Positions 1 through 9,163 of a DNA stretch of 64,000 bases are shown one piece after another; the stretch's first letter is position 1, and every line of letters starts with the position of its first letter. Origin of the DNA: Ruminococcus sp. (lineage in GTDB: Bacteria; Bacillota; Clostridia; Oscillospirales; Ruminococcaceae); assembly GCA_017534835.1 (NCBI GenBank), contig JAFXVT010000042.1, positions 1-64,000 of the forward strand. Reading direction: 5' to 3'. Position numbers and translations under genes: made by a program. Below the pieces are notes generated by a model. It was not told the origin of the DNA and made no database searches. It was given only the letters and a program-made list of their open reading frames with translations.

Positions 1-1
1 G

Positions 2-253
2 GACTTCGATGAAAGTCAGCGTGAAGAGTGTACGAATAAGCTTGGAAACCTTATGCTTATTTCAAGAAGGAAAAACGCTTCACTCAGCAATTACGACTTT
101 TCTGTTAAGAAAGAGCGTTATTTCAAATCAAATGTCGGTAGTTTCGCGTTGTCATTTAAGATTTACGGAACTTATCAAACATGGACATATGCAGAATTCA
201 CCAGTAATCACAATGATATTCTTGATATGCTCATAGACTATTTTAAACTATAA
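2..253 (+). CDS. C-terminal fragment of DUF262/DUF1524 (GmrSD-type) protein, 5' partial
   Basis: An open frame enters from the left edge with no start and ends at 253. Its 83 residues contain NKLGNLMLISRRKNASLSNY followed by a KYF-like run and a WTYAEFTSNHNDILDML segment. This matches the end of DUF1524 domains, where LGNLxLLSxxxN..SNxxF is followed by a tryptophan and an I.xR.xxL helix. DUF1524 is the HNH-like nuclease half of GmrSD-type modification-dependent restriction enzymes, usually following a DUF262 (ParB-like NTPase) domain. The catalytic HNH core would lie upstream of the window, so activity cannot be judged. About 46 bases separate it from the SIMPL gene. The final helix has N where many members have R. 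Confidence 0.7.
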   Translation, partial: DFDESQREECTNKLGNLMLISRRKNASLSNYDFSVKKERYFKSNVGSFALSFKIYGTYQTWTYAEFTSNHNDILDMLIDYFKL

Positions 254-299
254 GTCAGAACGGAGGCCACTACACAATGCCAAAGCAAGGAGTAAAATC

Positions 300-959
300 A
301 TGAGAACGATAAGAGTAACCGGTAAAGGGCAGATCAAGGTCAAGCCCGATATGACAAGAATCACTATCACCCTTGAGGGAATGTATCCGGATTACGCTGA
401 AACCCTCCGTCACTCGTCCGAGGATACGGACAGCCTGAAAGACCTCCTCTCAGCATTCGGATTCGAGCGTACCGACCTGAAAACACTCAGCTTCAATGTG
501 GATACCGAGTATGAGAGCTACAAAGATCGCGGAGCTTACAAGCAGCGCTTCGTCGGATACCGCTTCAGACACCTTCTCAAAGTGGAATTCGATTCTGACA
601 ACGAGCGCCTCGGAAAAATCCTGTACGCTCTCGGAAACTGTGACCTGAATCCGGAGTTCCGTATCAGCTATACGGTGAAAGATCCGGAAGCAGCAAAAAA
701 CGAACTGCTTGGCAAGGCAGTCAAAGATGCGAAAGAAAAGGCGGCAGTAATCACAGTAGCGGCGGGCGTCACTCTGAAAGACATTCAGAACATTGACTAC
801 TCTTGGGGTGAGATTGAGTTTGAAGTCAGCCCTATGAACCGTCTGATGAAGGCATGCGCACCTGTGGTTGCTTGTGCTGATTCAAGCTATGATTTGGATA
901 TAGAGCCGGACGACATTGAAGTAGCTGACTCAGTGACCGTCGTGTGGGAAATTAGCTAA
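300..959 (+). CDS. SIMPL domain (DUF541) protein
   Basis: 219 residues. The N-terminus, beginning MRTIRVTGKGQIKVKPDMT, has the V.G.G....PD...I...V opening of SIMPL/DUF541 proteins (family of BP26 and YggE). Two alternating alpha/beta halves follow, and YRFRHLLKVEF corresponds to the central strand. No signal peptide is visible, so unlike YggE this copy is probably cytoplasmic. The SD caaggag lies 7 bases before the ATG. The family's biochemical role is unsettled, with links to oxidative stress. The gene may be cotranscribed with the preceding DUF1524 fragment and is followed by a strong bidirectional hairpin. Confidence 0.85.
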   Translation: MRTIRVTGKGQIKVKPDMTRITITLEGMYPDYAETLRHSSEDTDSLKDLLSAFGFERTDLKTLSFNVDTEYESYKDRGAYKQRFVGYRFRHLLKVEFDSDNERLGKILYALGNCDLNPEFRISYTVKDPEAAKNELLGKAVKDAKEKAAVITVAAGVTLKDIQNIDYSWGEIEFEVSPMNRLMKACAPVVACADSSYDLDIEPDDIEVADSVTVVWEIS

Positions 960-1110
960 AGCGATACTGGTGGATTTCTTCCCAAGAACTACATAAGGTC
1001 GGGTGCTTTTAGTAAGTCAAAGCGCACTGTATCTTTGGGAGACACTGGACTTATTCCCAAGGACAGGAAAAATCCACTCCACGATAATCCCATCATTTCT
1101 ACATAAGAGA

Positions 1111-1136
1111 AAAAGTGCCGAATTTTCGGCACTTTT
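1111..1136. terminator. bidirectional terminator between SIMPL gene and rlmD
   Basis: AAAAGTGCCGAA and TTCGGCACTTTT form a perfect 12-bp stem around a TT centre, with A and T runs on either side. It sits between convergent genes and can end transcription in both directions. Confidence 0.85.
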
Positions 1137-1146
1137 CTTGTATCCA

Positions 1147-2502
1147 CTATTTTTTTCGTGACATCAATACTACGCATTCAACGTGTCTGGTAGCAGGGAA
1201 AAGGTCGGCGCCGCAGACTTTCTCAGCTGAATAGCCTTTTTCGCTGAGCAGCTTTGCATCGCGTGCGGCTGTGGAGGGATTGCAGGAGATCATCACGATC
1301 TTTCCGGGAGCTGCGGCAACGATGTTATCTATCGTTTCGTCGGAGCAGCCCTTTCGCGGAGGGTCAACAACGATAATATCAGGAGTACAGCCATTTTTGC
1401 GCAGCCTTCCGAAAACCTCGCCGGCGTCGCCGCAGTAGAATCTGGCATTTGTTATGTTGTTCCGTGCGGCATTCTTCTTTGCATTTTCCACAGCTTCGGG
1501 AACTATTTCAACTCCGACTATCTCAGCAGCACTGTGAGCCATGGAAAGCCCGATAGTACCGGTGCCGCAGTAGAGGTCGGCTATAGTCTCGCTTCCGGTC
1601 GGAGCAGCATATTCGAGAGCCTTTGCGTACAGACGCTCTGCCTGCAATGTGTTGACCTGATAGAAGGAAAGCGGTGATATTTCGACAGAATTACCGCACA
1701 TAACATCGGTTATGGTGCCGCTTCCCCAGAGCGTGATACAATTCTCGCCGAGGATAACGTTCGTTTTTGCGGAGTTGATATTCAGCACGATGCTCCTGAT
1801 GTCCGGGAAGCTATCCGCGAGCTTCCGGCAGAGCGGGGAAAGCTGCCTTGAAACGTCCTTCCGTGCAACGAGACAGACCATTATCTCGCCGGAGTGTGCG
1901 CCTTTGCGCAGATATATATGGCGCATGATCCCGTTTCCGGATCTTTCATCGTATACCGAAAGCTTTTTCTCGTTGATAAATGCGAGCACCATTGCTGTTA
2001 TCTCAGAGAATATCTCCGGCTGAAGCGGACAGTCCTCCACGGGAACGACTCTGTGGCTTCGCGGAGCATAGAATCCGCACACAGCCTTTCCGTCAATGCA
2101 GGCGAGCGGATACTGAGCCTTGTTGCGGTAGCGGTCGGTATCGTCGGCTGAGATGAAGGTGTCGAACTGCGGAGAGAGTCCGCCGATACGCTCGAATGCG
2201 TCGCGGACTACAGCTGCTTTTGCACGGCATTCCGCTTCATAGCTGATATGTCTGTACACGCAGCCGCCGCATTTTTTATAAACACCGCACGGACGCTCGC
2301 AGCGGTCAGGCGAGGGGGTAACGAGCCTTTCAACGATACCGAATGCATAGCTGCTCAAAACCTTTACTATCTTTATCTCCGCCACGTCGCCGACAGCTGT
2401 TTCCGGTACGAATACAGCCATTTCCTCGATACGGCACACGCCGCTTCCCTCGGAGGTGAGCCCCGTTATTTCGGCTGTATAGACTTTATTTTTCTCAGGC
2501 AT
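1147..2502 (-). CDS. rlmD: 23S rRNA (uracil-5-)-methyltransferase, RlmD/TrmA family
   Basis: 451 residues. This is a SAM-dependent m5U methyltransferase acting on 23S rRNA. A TRAM domain spans roughly residues 5-60. The cysteine cluster CERPCGVYKKCGGC (about 68-81) is the [4Fe-4S] site. The Rossmann motif ADLYCGTGTIGL is the SAM-binding loop, DPPRKGC is the family signature, and MISCNPST carries the catalytic Cys. RlmCD-type enzymes in Firmicutes can modify two uridines, so the target position is not certain. It is the last gene of the recJ operon. Its start overlaps the end of hemZ by 37 bases, and its SD (cggaggttacgg) lies inside hemZ, which suggests translational coupling. Confidence 0.93.
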   Translation of the reverse strand: MPEKNKVYTAEITGLTSEGSGVCRIEEMAVFVPETAVGDVAEIKIVKVLSSYAFGIVERLVTPSPDRCERPCGVYKKCGGCVYRHISYEAECRAKAAVVRDAFERIGGLSPQFDTFISADDTDRYRNKAQYPLACIDGKAVCGFYAPRSHRVVPVEDCPLQPEIFSEITAMVLAFINEKKLSVYDERSGNGIMRHIYLRKGAHSGEIMVCLVARKDVSRQLSPLCRKLADSFPDIRSIVLNINSAKTNVILGENCITLWGSGTITDVMCGNSVEISPLSFYQVNTLQAERLYAKALEYAAPTGSETIADLYCGTGTIGLSMAHSAAEIVGVEIVPEAVENAKKNAARNNITNARFYCGDAGEVFGRLRKNGCTPDIIVVDPPRKGCSDETIDNIVAAAPGKIVMISCNPSTAARDAKLLSEKGYSAEKVCGADLFPATRHVECVVLMSRKK

Positions 2503-3950
2503 TCCGTAACCTCCGTTTTCTTGGTCATCAGCTCGTCGAAGCGGTTGATGTACTCATATGGGAACTTGTAGTTGTGTATACGTTTTATCTTGCCGTCGGG
2601 ATATACGAGCTTTGTCGAAGCCGCACAGCCTGCACCTAAAATGGTCTGAGTTTCGTCCATAATGAAGATGTTGTACCAGCTCTCGAAGCCTTTTTTCGCA
2701 TATCCGACGTTTTCGAGGTTGTCGAGGGTGTTTTTCTGGCGGTACATATAATAGGGGAGATAGCCGCATCCTATGAGCTTTCCGATGCTGTAGTCCACCA
2801 TTTCAGCCACGGGATTTTTCAGGTTGGCTGAGCTGTTTTCAAATAGCTCAGCCGAGCGTTTCAGCGTGAGAGTGTGGACAGTTATGCTCTCGGGGGAAAG
2901 CTCGCAGATACGGTCGAGCGTGCTGCGGAAGCTATCAGCAGATTCCGTCGGCAGACCGGCGATGAGGTCGGTATTGATGTTGTCGAAGCCGAGACTTCTT
3001 GCGAGCTCGAAGGCTCTAATCGCGTCCTCGCCGGAGTGCCGTCTGCCGATGACTCGGAGCACATCGTCGTTGAGGGTCTGCGGATTGACGGAGATACGCG
3101 AAGCTCCGAGCTCCTTTATCACGCGAAGCTTTTCAGCCGTGATAGTGTCCGGACGTCCGGCTTCAACGCTGTATTCGCGAATGCTTCCGAGGTCGAAGCT
3201 GCGTCCGACAGCCTCCATTACGGCGCGGAGCTCGTCCGCTGATATAGACGTGGGAGTTCCGCCGCCGAAGTAGATGGTATCTATTTTAGTGCCTGTCTCG
3301 CGCACTATCTCGCCGACTATCTCAAGCTCGCGGCAGAGGGCGGCTATGTATTCCGGCATCAGCTTGCGGGCGGAATCCATACTGTGTGAAACGAAAGGGC
3401 AGTAGCTGCACCTTGTCGGACAGAAAGGGATAGATACGTAAAGGCTCGCAGCAGAGCGGTCTATTTTGTGTAAAATAGGCAGCTGATCAACAGCAGTTCT
3501 GTATGCAAGGCTGAGCTTTTCCGGCAGGAGCTCGAAGCGGTCAGTGAGATCTTTGCGGATCTGCTCCTCGTCCATTCCCTGTTCTATAAGCTCGATGACC
3601 TTTTTGACGGGGCGGATACCTGTCATTATCCCCCACGGCGGACGGATACCGGTCATTTTGCAGAGCGTGTGGAAAAGTGAGCGGCATATCTCGTGCTCGA
3701 GCAGGTCGGGAGCGGCATTGCCCTCGTTCACAACAGGCTCTCCTCCGAGACAGACCTCGGTGGCAAAGCTGCATATATCGGCGCTTTCGCGGACCTCGGC
3801 GACGATGTACCGCGATGTATCTATCTCGCTCCTGTCGCCGCAGAACCTGAAGCGGGCGGTGTTGAAGAAGAGCTTCAGCGTCGCCTCTATCTCGTACTTA
3901 AAAGAATTGCCGATCAGAACGACCGGCATTTTAGAATCGTTATTTATCAT
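2466..3950 (-). CDS. hemZ: HemZ-type coproporphyrinogen dehydrogenase (radical SAM)
   Basis: 494 residues. This is a radical SAM protein of the oxygen-independent coproporphyrinogen III oxidase superfamily, HemZ subgroup. The cluster motif CPTRCSYCPF occurs at about residue 178, preceded by a roughly 170-residue N-terminal extension characteristic of HemZ. IYFGGGTPTS follows, the standard next motif of HemN-like enzymes. HemZ members are often annotated as coproporphyrinogen dehydrogenases, but true function is uncertain in organisms without a heme pathway, and no other heme genes are in the window. It starts 1 base after the stop of the metallo-hydrolase gene, with a gaggtaat SD. Confidence 0.9.
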   Translation of the reverse strand: MINNDSKMPVVLIGNSFKYEIEATLKLFFNTARFRFCGDRSEIDTSRYIVAEVRESADICSFATEVCLGGEPVVNEGNAAPDLLEHEICRSLFHTLCKMTGIRPPWGIMTGIRPVKKVIELIEQGMDEEQIRKDLTDRFELLPEKLSLAYRTAVDQLPILHKIDRSAASLYVSIPFCPTRCSYCPFVSHSMDSARKLMPEYIAALCRELEIVGEIVRETGTKIDTIYFGGGTPTSISADELRAVMEAVGRSFDLGSIREYSVEAGRPDTITAEKLRVIKELGASRISVNPQTLNDDVLRVIGRRHSGEDAIRAFELARSLGFDNINTDLIAGLPTESADSFRSTLDRICELSPESITVHTLTLKRSAELFENSSANLKNPVAEMVDYSIGKLIGCGYLPYYMYRQKNTLDNLENVGYAKKGFESWYNIFIMDETQTILGAGCAASTKLVYPDGKIKRIHNYKFPYEYINRFDELMTKKTEVTECLRKIKSIQPK

Positions 3951-3951
3951 A

Positions 3952-4569
3952 TTACCTCATAAAGGGATTGTTGTTTCTCTCGTATTCAAGTGTGGTCGAT
4001 TCGCCGTGTCCGGGGTAGACCTTGTAGTCGCCCTCAAGGTCGCGGAGGAGCTGCATCGAATTCATCATATACTGCGAATTGCCGCCGGGGAAGTCGGTGC
4101 GTCCGACTGAGCAGCAGAACAGCGTATCGCCGGAGAAGATGACATCATCTGTGATGAAGCAGACACTTCCCTGAGTATGACCGGGAGTGTGGAGGACGCG
4201 GAATGAGCAGTCACCGTCGTTGATGCAGCAGTCGCCGCGGACGACAGTGAAATCGGTCACTTCCCTGAACGGCATAATGGACATTGCCGAATGCAGCGAA
4301 GCAGACGAGCTCGTGAGCATCGGCGCATCGCTTTCGTGGACGTATATTTCCGCACCTGTCGCGGCTCTTACCTCCTCAGCGCCGCCCATATGGTCGAAGT
4401 GACCGTGAGTGAGCAGTATCTTAGTCAGCTTCAGCCGCTGCATACGCATATATTCGAGCAGTATACGCGGACTTCCGCCGATGTCGACGGCAATGCACCT
4501 TCCGGGCGCTGTCTCGACGAGGTAGCAGTTTGAGTTCAGCTCACCGAGCTGAAAGGTCTTTATCCTCAT
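3952..4569 (-). CDS. metallo-beta-lactamase fold hydrolase (glyoxalase II-like)
   Basis: 205 residues. The metal motif LTHGHFDHMGG (HxHxDH) is complete, and further ligands are visible in LHTPGHTQGS, IFSGDTLF and VYPGHGE. Length and motif order match the short YcbL/BaeB-like glyoxalase II relatives, which are cytosolic thioester hydrolases. The substrate cannot be read from sequence. It lies 12 bases downstream of rel and is followed directly by hemZ, the usual Clostridial order rel-MBL-hemZ. Confidence 0.88.
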   Translation of the reverse strand: MRIKTFQLGELNSNCYLVETAPGRCIAVDIGGSPRILLEYMRMQRLKLTKILLTHGHFDHMGGAEEVRAATGAEIYVHESDAPMLTSSSASLHSAMSIMPFREVTDFTVVRGDCCINDGDCSFRVLHTPGHTQGSVCFITDDVIFSGDTLFCCSVGRTDFPGGNSQYMMNSMQLLRDLEGDYKVYPGHGESTTLEYERNNNPFMR

Positions 4570-4581
4570 ATCTTTCTCCTA

Positions 4582-6873
4582 TCATATGGAAGAACGGTCG
4601 ACGGAGATGACGCCGTTTATCTTTCTTATCTTGTCAAAGAGATTGCGCAGCTGTTCCGTGCTTGAAATGACGATAGTGGACTCAAAGAGGGCGTTTCCGT
4701 TCTTGAGCACACGTGAGGACGAGTGTACTATCGGTATCCTCGCCTCCATAAGCACGGCAGAGATGTCGTAAACGAGACCGACGCGGTCAGTCGCGACGAC
4801 CTCAAAGCTTGTCTGGAGCTGAGTATTGCTGTTCTCGGACCACACGATGTCGTACCAGCGCTCCATTTCCTCGGGATTGTTGCGCTGCTTTGCCGCGAGG
4901 TAGTTGCTGCACCGGGTTGTGTGTACGGAAAGACCATAGCCGCGTGTAACGAAGCCTACTATCTCATCGCCGGGGAGTGGGTTGCAGCACTGTGCGAACT
5001 TGACAGCCATATCTGTTATCTGGTCGAGCACGATACTGCTCCTGCCGTTGGGCTTGAGCTTTACGAGGCGCGGATCTTCGGGCTCGGGCTGGTCGCCGTA
5101 GAGCTTGTTGTATCTGTCCTTGAGGCGCGGTATCATCTTTTCGAGCGATATTCCGCCATAGCCTATCGAGGCGTAGAAATCATCAAGAGTCTCGCAGTTG
5201 TGGCGGCGGAAGTCGTCCTGTAAGAATTCGCCCATCTTATCGTCCGGGACATTTATGTGATAGCGCTTGAATGTGCGGTCAAGCTCAGCCTTGCCCTCGA
5301 CGATGTTCTCATCGCGGCGCTCCTTCTTGAACCACGAGCGTATCTTTGCGCGTGCATCGTTTGTCTGTACGATATTGAGCCATGCTCTGTTCGGCCCCTT
5401 ATCGGGGTCCTTTGTCGTGATTATCTCGCATATCTGACCGGTCTGGAGCTCGTAGTCGAGCGGAACTATCTTTCCGTCGACTTTGGCACCGATAGTTTTG
5501 TGACCTATCTCGGTGTGTATACGGTAGGCGAAGTCGATGACGGTCGAGCCCATAGGCAGGTCGACAGACATACCCTTGGGAGTCATAACAACGATGTCCT
5601 CGGGGGCGAGGTCGGTCTTGATGATGCGCACTATCTCCTCTACGTCATCGGAGGTCTGCTGAGCCTCGATTACCTGACGCACCCATGCGAGCCTGCTCTC
5701 CATTTTGTCCTTGCCGCGTATGCCCTCCTTGTACTTCCAGTGGGCAGCGATGCCGTATTCAGCGGTCTCGTGCATATCCCATGTGCGTATCTGCACCTCG
5801 AAGGGGATACCCTCCTTGCCGAGCACAGTCGTGTGGAGTGACTGATACATATTAGCCTTCGGAGTTGATATATAGTCCTTGAAACGGTTCGGGAGCGGAC
5901 GGAACATATCGTGTATCAGACCGAGAACGTTGTAGCATTCCGCGATCGTGGTAACGATTATCCTTACGGCGTATTTGTCATATATCTCATCTATGTCCTT
6001 GTGGTTGAGGAATATCTTCTTATATATGCTGTAGATGCTCTTTACACGTCCCTCTATCATCGGCGGTTCGGCGAAATCCTCCTGCTTGAAGCGGCGGGCG
6101 ATGCGTTCCTTGATAGTGACGATGAACTCCTGGCGCTCTTCCTTCTTGGTCTCGAGGATATGGTCTATCTCGGAGTAGGCGAATGGGTCGAGGAAGCGGA
6201 ACGAAAGGTCCTCGAGCTCCTCCTGGATAGCTCTGATACCGAGGCGGTGAGCGATAGGAGCGTATATGTTCATAGTTTCGAGAGCAGTAGCCCTCTGCTT
6301 TTCTCTCGGGCGGTATTTGAGCGTCCTCATATTGTGCAGACGGTCAGCGAGCTTGATTATCATAACACGTATATCCTGCGACATCGCGAGGAGTATCTTG
6401 CGGATATTCTCAGCCTGCTGCTCTTCCTTGGTGTTTGTCGGGATCTTGCTCAGCTTTGTGACGCCGTCTACGAGCATCGCAACGTCCTGACCAAACCGCT
6501 TTTTGAGGTCATCGAGCGTAGCCGGTGTGTCCTCAACGACATCGTGGAGGAGAGCAGCGCAGATAGTATCTGTGTCCATACCGAGCTCAAGCAGGATATA
6601 AGCGACAGCGAGGGGGTGGATGATGTAGTCCTGACCGGACGAGCGCTTCTGTCCCTCGTGAGCCTTCGCTGCGAATTCATACGCAGAGATTATCTTGCTC
6701 ATATCGTACTGCTTGTCGTCCTTGAGTATCTTCTGGATTATCTTTTCTATGGTGAAATCGTCGTCGTCGGGGATAGCGTCAATGATCTCCCTTGCAGAGT
6801 CGGCGTCTGCGGTAGTGGGGATAGGCACTCCGATGTCATTATGCTGGTCGTTGTTGTTTCTGTCGGTGATCAT
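4582..6873 (-). CDS. rel: bifunctional (p)ppGpp synthetase/hydrolase Rel (RelA/SpoT homologue)
   Basis: 763 residues, full length. It makes and breaks the stringent-response alarmone (p)ppGpp. The hydrolase HD domain (about 65-220) has HPLAVAYILLELG and the metal motif HDVVEDT. The synthetase domain (about 250-400) has YDKYAVRI and RFKDYISTPKANMYQSLHTT, where RxKD is the form seen in bifunctional Rel. A TGS domain begins near EDIVVMTPKG, a conserved Cys region (FAQCCNPLPGD) follows, and an ACT domain closes the protein (SFEVVATDRVGLVYDISAVL). Start and recJ stop share ATGA, so the two genes are translationally coupled. Confidence 0.96.
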   Translation of the reverse strand: MITDRNNNDQHNDIGVPIPTTADADSAREIIDAIPDDDDFTIEKIIQKILKDDKQYDMSKIISAYEFAAKAHEGQKRSSGQDYIIHPLAVAYILLELGMDTDTICAALLHDVVEDTPATLDDLKKRFGQDVAMLVDGVTKLSKIPTNTKEEQQAENIRKILLAMSQDIRVMIIKLADRLHNMRTLKYRPREKQRATALETMNIYAPIAHRLGIRAIQEELEDLSFRFLDPFAYSEIDHILETKKEERQEFIVTIKERIARRFKQEDFAEPPMIEGRVKSIYSIYKKIFLNHKDIDEIYDKYAVRIIVTTIAECYNVLGLIHDMFRPLPNRFKDYISTPKANMYQSLHTTVLGKEGIPFEVQIRTWDMHETAEYGIAAHWKYKEGIRGKDKMESRLAWVRQVIEAQQTSDDVEEIVRIIKTDLAPEDIVVMTPKGMSVDLPMGSTVIDFAYRIHTEIGHKTIGAKVDGKIVPLDYELQTGQICEIITTKDPDKGPNRAWLNIVQTNDARAKIRSWFKKERRDENIVEGKAELDRTFKRYHINVPDDKMGEFLQDDFRRHNCETLDDFYASIGYGGISLEKMIPRLKDRYNKLYGDQPEPEDPRLVKLKPNGRSSIVLDQITDMAVKFAQCCNPLPGDEIVGFVTRGYGLSVHTTRCSNYLAAKQRNNPEEMERWYDIVWSENSNTQLQTSFEVVATDRVGLVYDISAVLMEARIPIVHSSSRVLKNGNALFESTIVISSTEQLRNLFDKIRKINGVISVDRSSI

Positions 6874-8927
6874 TTTTTACCTCCTCTGACTTTGCTGCTC
6901 AGCTCATCGAGCTTTTCTCTGAGTGAGACGAGCACGGGTGCGGAATCGAGCTGTGCTTTATGTGTTACCTTTATCTTGCTCAGGATCTGACCTGCCGGTG
7001 CGATCCGGACAAGTCCGAGCTGTCTCAGCGCCTCCGCCGCGACGCAGAAGCAGCAGTAGTTTATCTTCGGGTCGCCGAGCTGTATGTACAGCGTCTCCAT
7101 CGGGATACCGCTCTCGGGTATGCCCTTGTATATCTTGGTGAAGGCTTCGCGTGACGGGAGCATCCACGGATAGTGGTTATCCGGCAGCTGCTCGCCGCGC
7201 GTGAAAGCCTCGAATGAATTGACCGAGTTGAAATATCTGCTCTGCTCGTATCCGTGAAGGCGTATGTCGTTCACGATTATGCTTACCGATACATCGCCGC
7301 GGTATTCGTTCACACCGAGCGAAACGATCATATCGCATACGTCACCGGGCTTGACCGTGAGCTCATTCACGCCCTTCCTGAAAACGAGCGCATCAGCAGT
7401 TGTATAGCCGAATTTTACCTTCAGCTTCGAGTGAGCGCCGCCGGACAGCGGAACGATACTCATCACAGTTACGCCCTCCATATAGAAAAGCGGTTTTTCG
7501 TTGCCCATACCGTATGGCTCGAGCGCAGACAGTCCCTCCACGTTCTGGACTGTAAGCTCCTGCGGAGTCACGGGAGCGTCAGCGCGTATCTCAGCCGGCG
7601 GCATCACAGGGAAATTCTCCGCCGCGTACTGTTCGAGCAGTCTGCGGAATTCCCCGTTCATACCGGCTTTTACAGTGAATCCGCCGGCACCGGGGTGTCC
7701 GCCGAATTTTTCGAGTGCGTCCGAAGCGGCAGTCAGTGCTCCGAACACGGAGAATCCGCCGAATGAGCGTGCAGAGCCGCGCACTTCGCCGTTCTCCTCC
7801 GACGCGATGAAGCACGGCTTGCCGAACAGCTCCATAATGCGCGAGGCGACGATACCGATGACGCCGTGGTGCCATTCCTTGCCGCAGATGTATATGACCC
7901 TTCCGCGGATGAGGGCGGGGTCCTTCTCTATCATAGCGAGAATGCTCTCGGTAATGTCGTTTTCAGCCTGCTTTCGGGCTGTGTTGAGACTGTCGAGCTC
8001 CTGCGCGAGCTCCTGAGCCGCTTCGATGTCCTCACAGAGAAAAAGCTCGAGAGCTTTTGACGGCGATGCGAAGCGTCCGGCAGCATTTATCCTCGGAGCG
8101 AGACCAAAGCCGATAGAGTGGGTATCACATTCCTTTTCACTCAGACCGCTTACCTCCTTCAGCGCGATGAGGGCAGGGCGGTCGGTGTTGTTTATCAGCT
8201 CCATACCGTATGTCACGATGAACCTGTTTTCACCCGTGAGGCTAACAATATCAGCAACTGTAGCGATAGCGGCAAGGTCGCCGAACTGTTCGAGCGCCAT
8301 AGTGTAGTCGCCGCCGTCGAGGGCAGCAACGAGTTTCAGCGCGATGACAGCACCGCAGGCGTATTTGAACGGCGAGAAGCAGTCTTTCCTGTGAGGGTCA
8401 ACTACAGCTTCCGCACGCGGGAGCGATTCTCCCTGCTGGTGGTGGTCAGTGACAACGAGCTTCATTCCGAGTGCGTATATGTATTCCGCCTCAGAGAGCG
8501 CGGAAATACCGTTATCGACAGTGACGATGAGCTTTACGTCCTCATCATAGAGCTTATCGACAGCGTTCCTGTTCAGACCGTATCCCTCGGAGCGTTCGGG
8601 GATATAGTGTATAACATCAGCGCCAGCCTCCTGAAGGTAGGAAAAAAGTATAGCCGTAGCCATGATACCGTCACAGTCGTAGTCGCCGTAGACGCAGATG
8701 CGCTGACCTTCATCGATGGCACTGTTTATCGCGTCCGCTGCCTCCTGCATATCCTTTATGAGGAAGGGGTCGGACAGTGAATCTGTATTCAGGTCACGTA
8801 CAACGTGTTCGGGCGAGGTATAGCCCTTTGAGGCGAGCGCGGCAGCTGTTAGCGAGGTAACTCCGCAGCCGAGCATAAGCTTTGAGACGGTATCTCTCTG
8901 AGGTACGCTGATGCTCCATTTTTTCAT
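6870..8927 (-). CDS. recJ: single-stranded-DNA-specific exonuclease RecJ
   Basis: 685 residues. This 5'-3' ssDNA exonuclease acts in recombination and mismatch repair. DHH phosphoesterase motifs are present: VYGDYDCDG (motif I), TVDNGIS, and VTDHHQQGE (DHH). The DHHA1 part has GGHPGAGGF. An OB-like domain follows, and then a roughly 120-residue C-terminal extension of the kind found in Firmicute RecJ. It is the first gene of the operon recJ-rel-MBL-hemZ-rlmD, with a sigma-A type promoter just upstream and an aggagca SD. Confidence 0.95.
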   Translation of the reverse strand: MKKWSISVPQRDTVSKLMLGCGVTSLTAAALASKGYTSPEHVVRDLNTDSLSDPFLIKDMQEAADAINSAIDEGQRICVYGDYDCDGIMATAILFSYLQEAGADVIHYIPERSEGYGLNRNAVDKLYDEDVKLIVTVDNGISALSEAEYIYALGMKLVVTDHHQQGESLPRAEAVVDPHRKDCFSPFKYACGAVIALKLVAALDGGDYTMALEQFGDLAAIATVADIVSLTGENRFIVTYGMELINNTDRPALIALKEVSGLSEKECDTHSIGFGLAPRINAAGRFASPSKALELFLCEDIEAAQELAQELDSLNTARKQAENDITESILAMIEKDPALIRGRVIYICGKEWHHGVIGIVASRIMELFGKPCFIASEENGEVRGSARSFGGFSVFGALTAASDALEKFGGHPGAGGFTVKAGMNGEFRRLLEQYAAENFPVMPPAEIRADAPVTPQELTVQNVEGLSALEPYGMGNEKPLFYMEGVTVMSIVPLSGGAHSKLKVKFGYTTADALVFRKGVNELTVKPGDVCDMIVSLGVNEYRGDVSVSIIVNDIRLHGYEQSRYFNSVNSFEAFTRGEQLPDNHYPWMLPSREAFTKIYKGIPESGIPMETLYIQLGDPKINYCCFCVAAEALRQLGLVRIAPAGQILSKIKVTHKAQLDSAPVLVSLREKLDELSSKVRGGKK

Positions 8928-8963
8928 AAAAAGTGCTCCTTTAGGATATGGTTATACATTATT

Positions 8964-8992
8964 ATTATACCACTGCTGCAACTTCTTTTCAA
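8964..8992 (-). promoter_or_regulatory. sigma-A promoter of the recJ operon
   Basis: On the minus strand TTGAAA (8992-8987) and TATAAT (8969-8964) are 17 bases apart, about 40 bases before the recJ ATG. Confidence 0.75.
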
Positions 8993-9062
8993 TAGAAGTG
9001 TTAAAAATCGTCATATTATCCTAAAAGGTGGAAAATTATTTGACAGCCTTTTCCCTGTGAAA

Positions 9063-9133
9063 AAAGGACGTCTCAGACCGGCGCGATCCAGCGGAAAAGC
9101 GGCTGGACCGCGAACTGTCGGGAACGTCCTTTT
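9063..9133 (-). terminator. two-stem terminator after sigE
   Basis: The outer stem AAAGGACGT/ACGTCCTTT encloses an inner 11-bp stem, CGCGGTCCAGC with GCTGGATCGCG on the minus strand. A T run follows on the minus strand. The long hairpin lies 30 bases after the sigE stop. Confidence 0.75.
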
Positions 9134-9163
9134 ATACAGGTATAATGGATACAGGGGGGCGTA

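Noticed and set aside
5911..6990. 359-codon ORF antisense to rel
   Set aside because: Opposite strand of a fully motif-supported rel gene; composition is the low-complexity L/V/E pattern of antisense frames.
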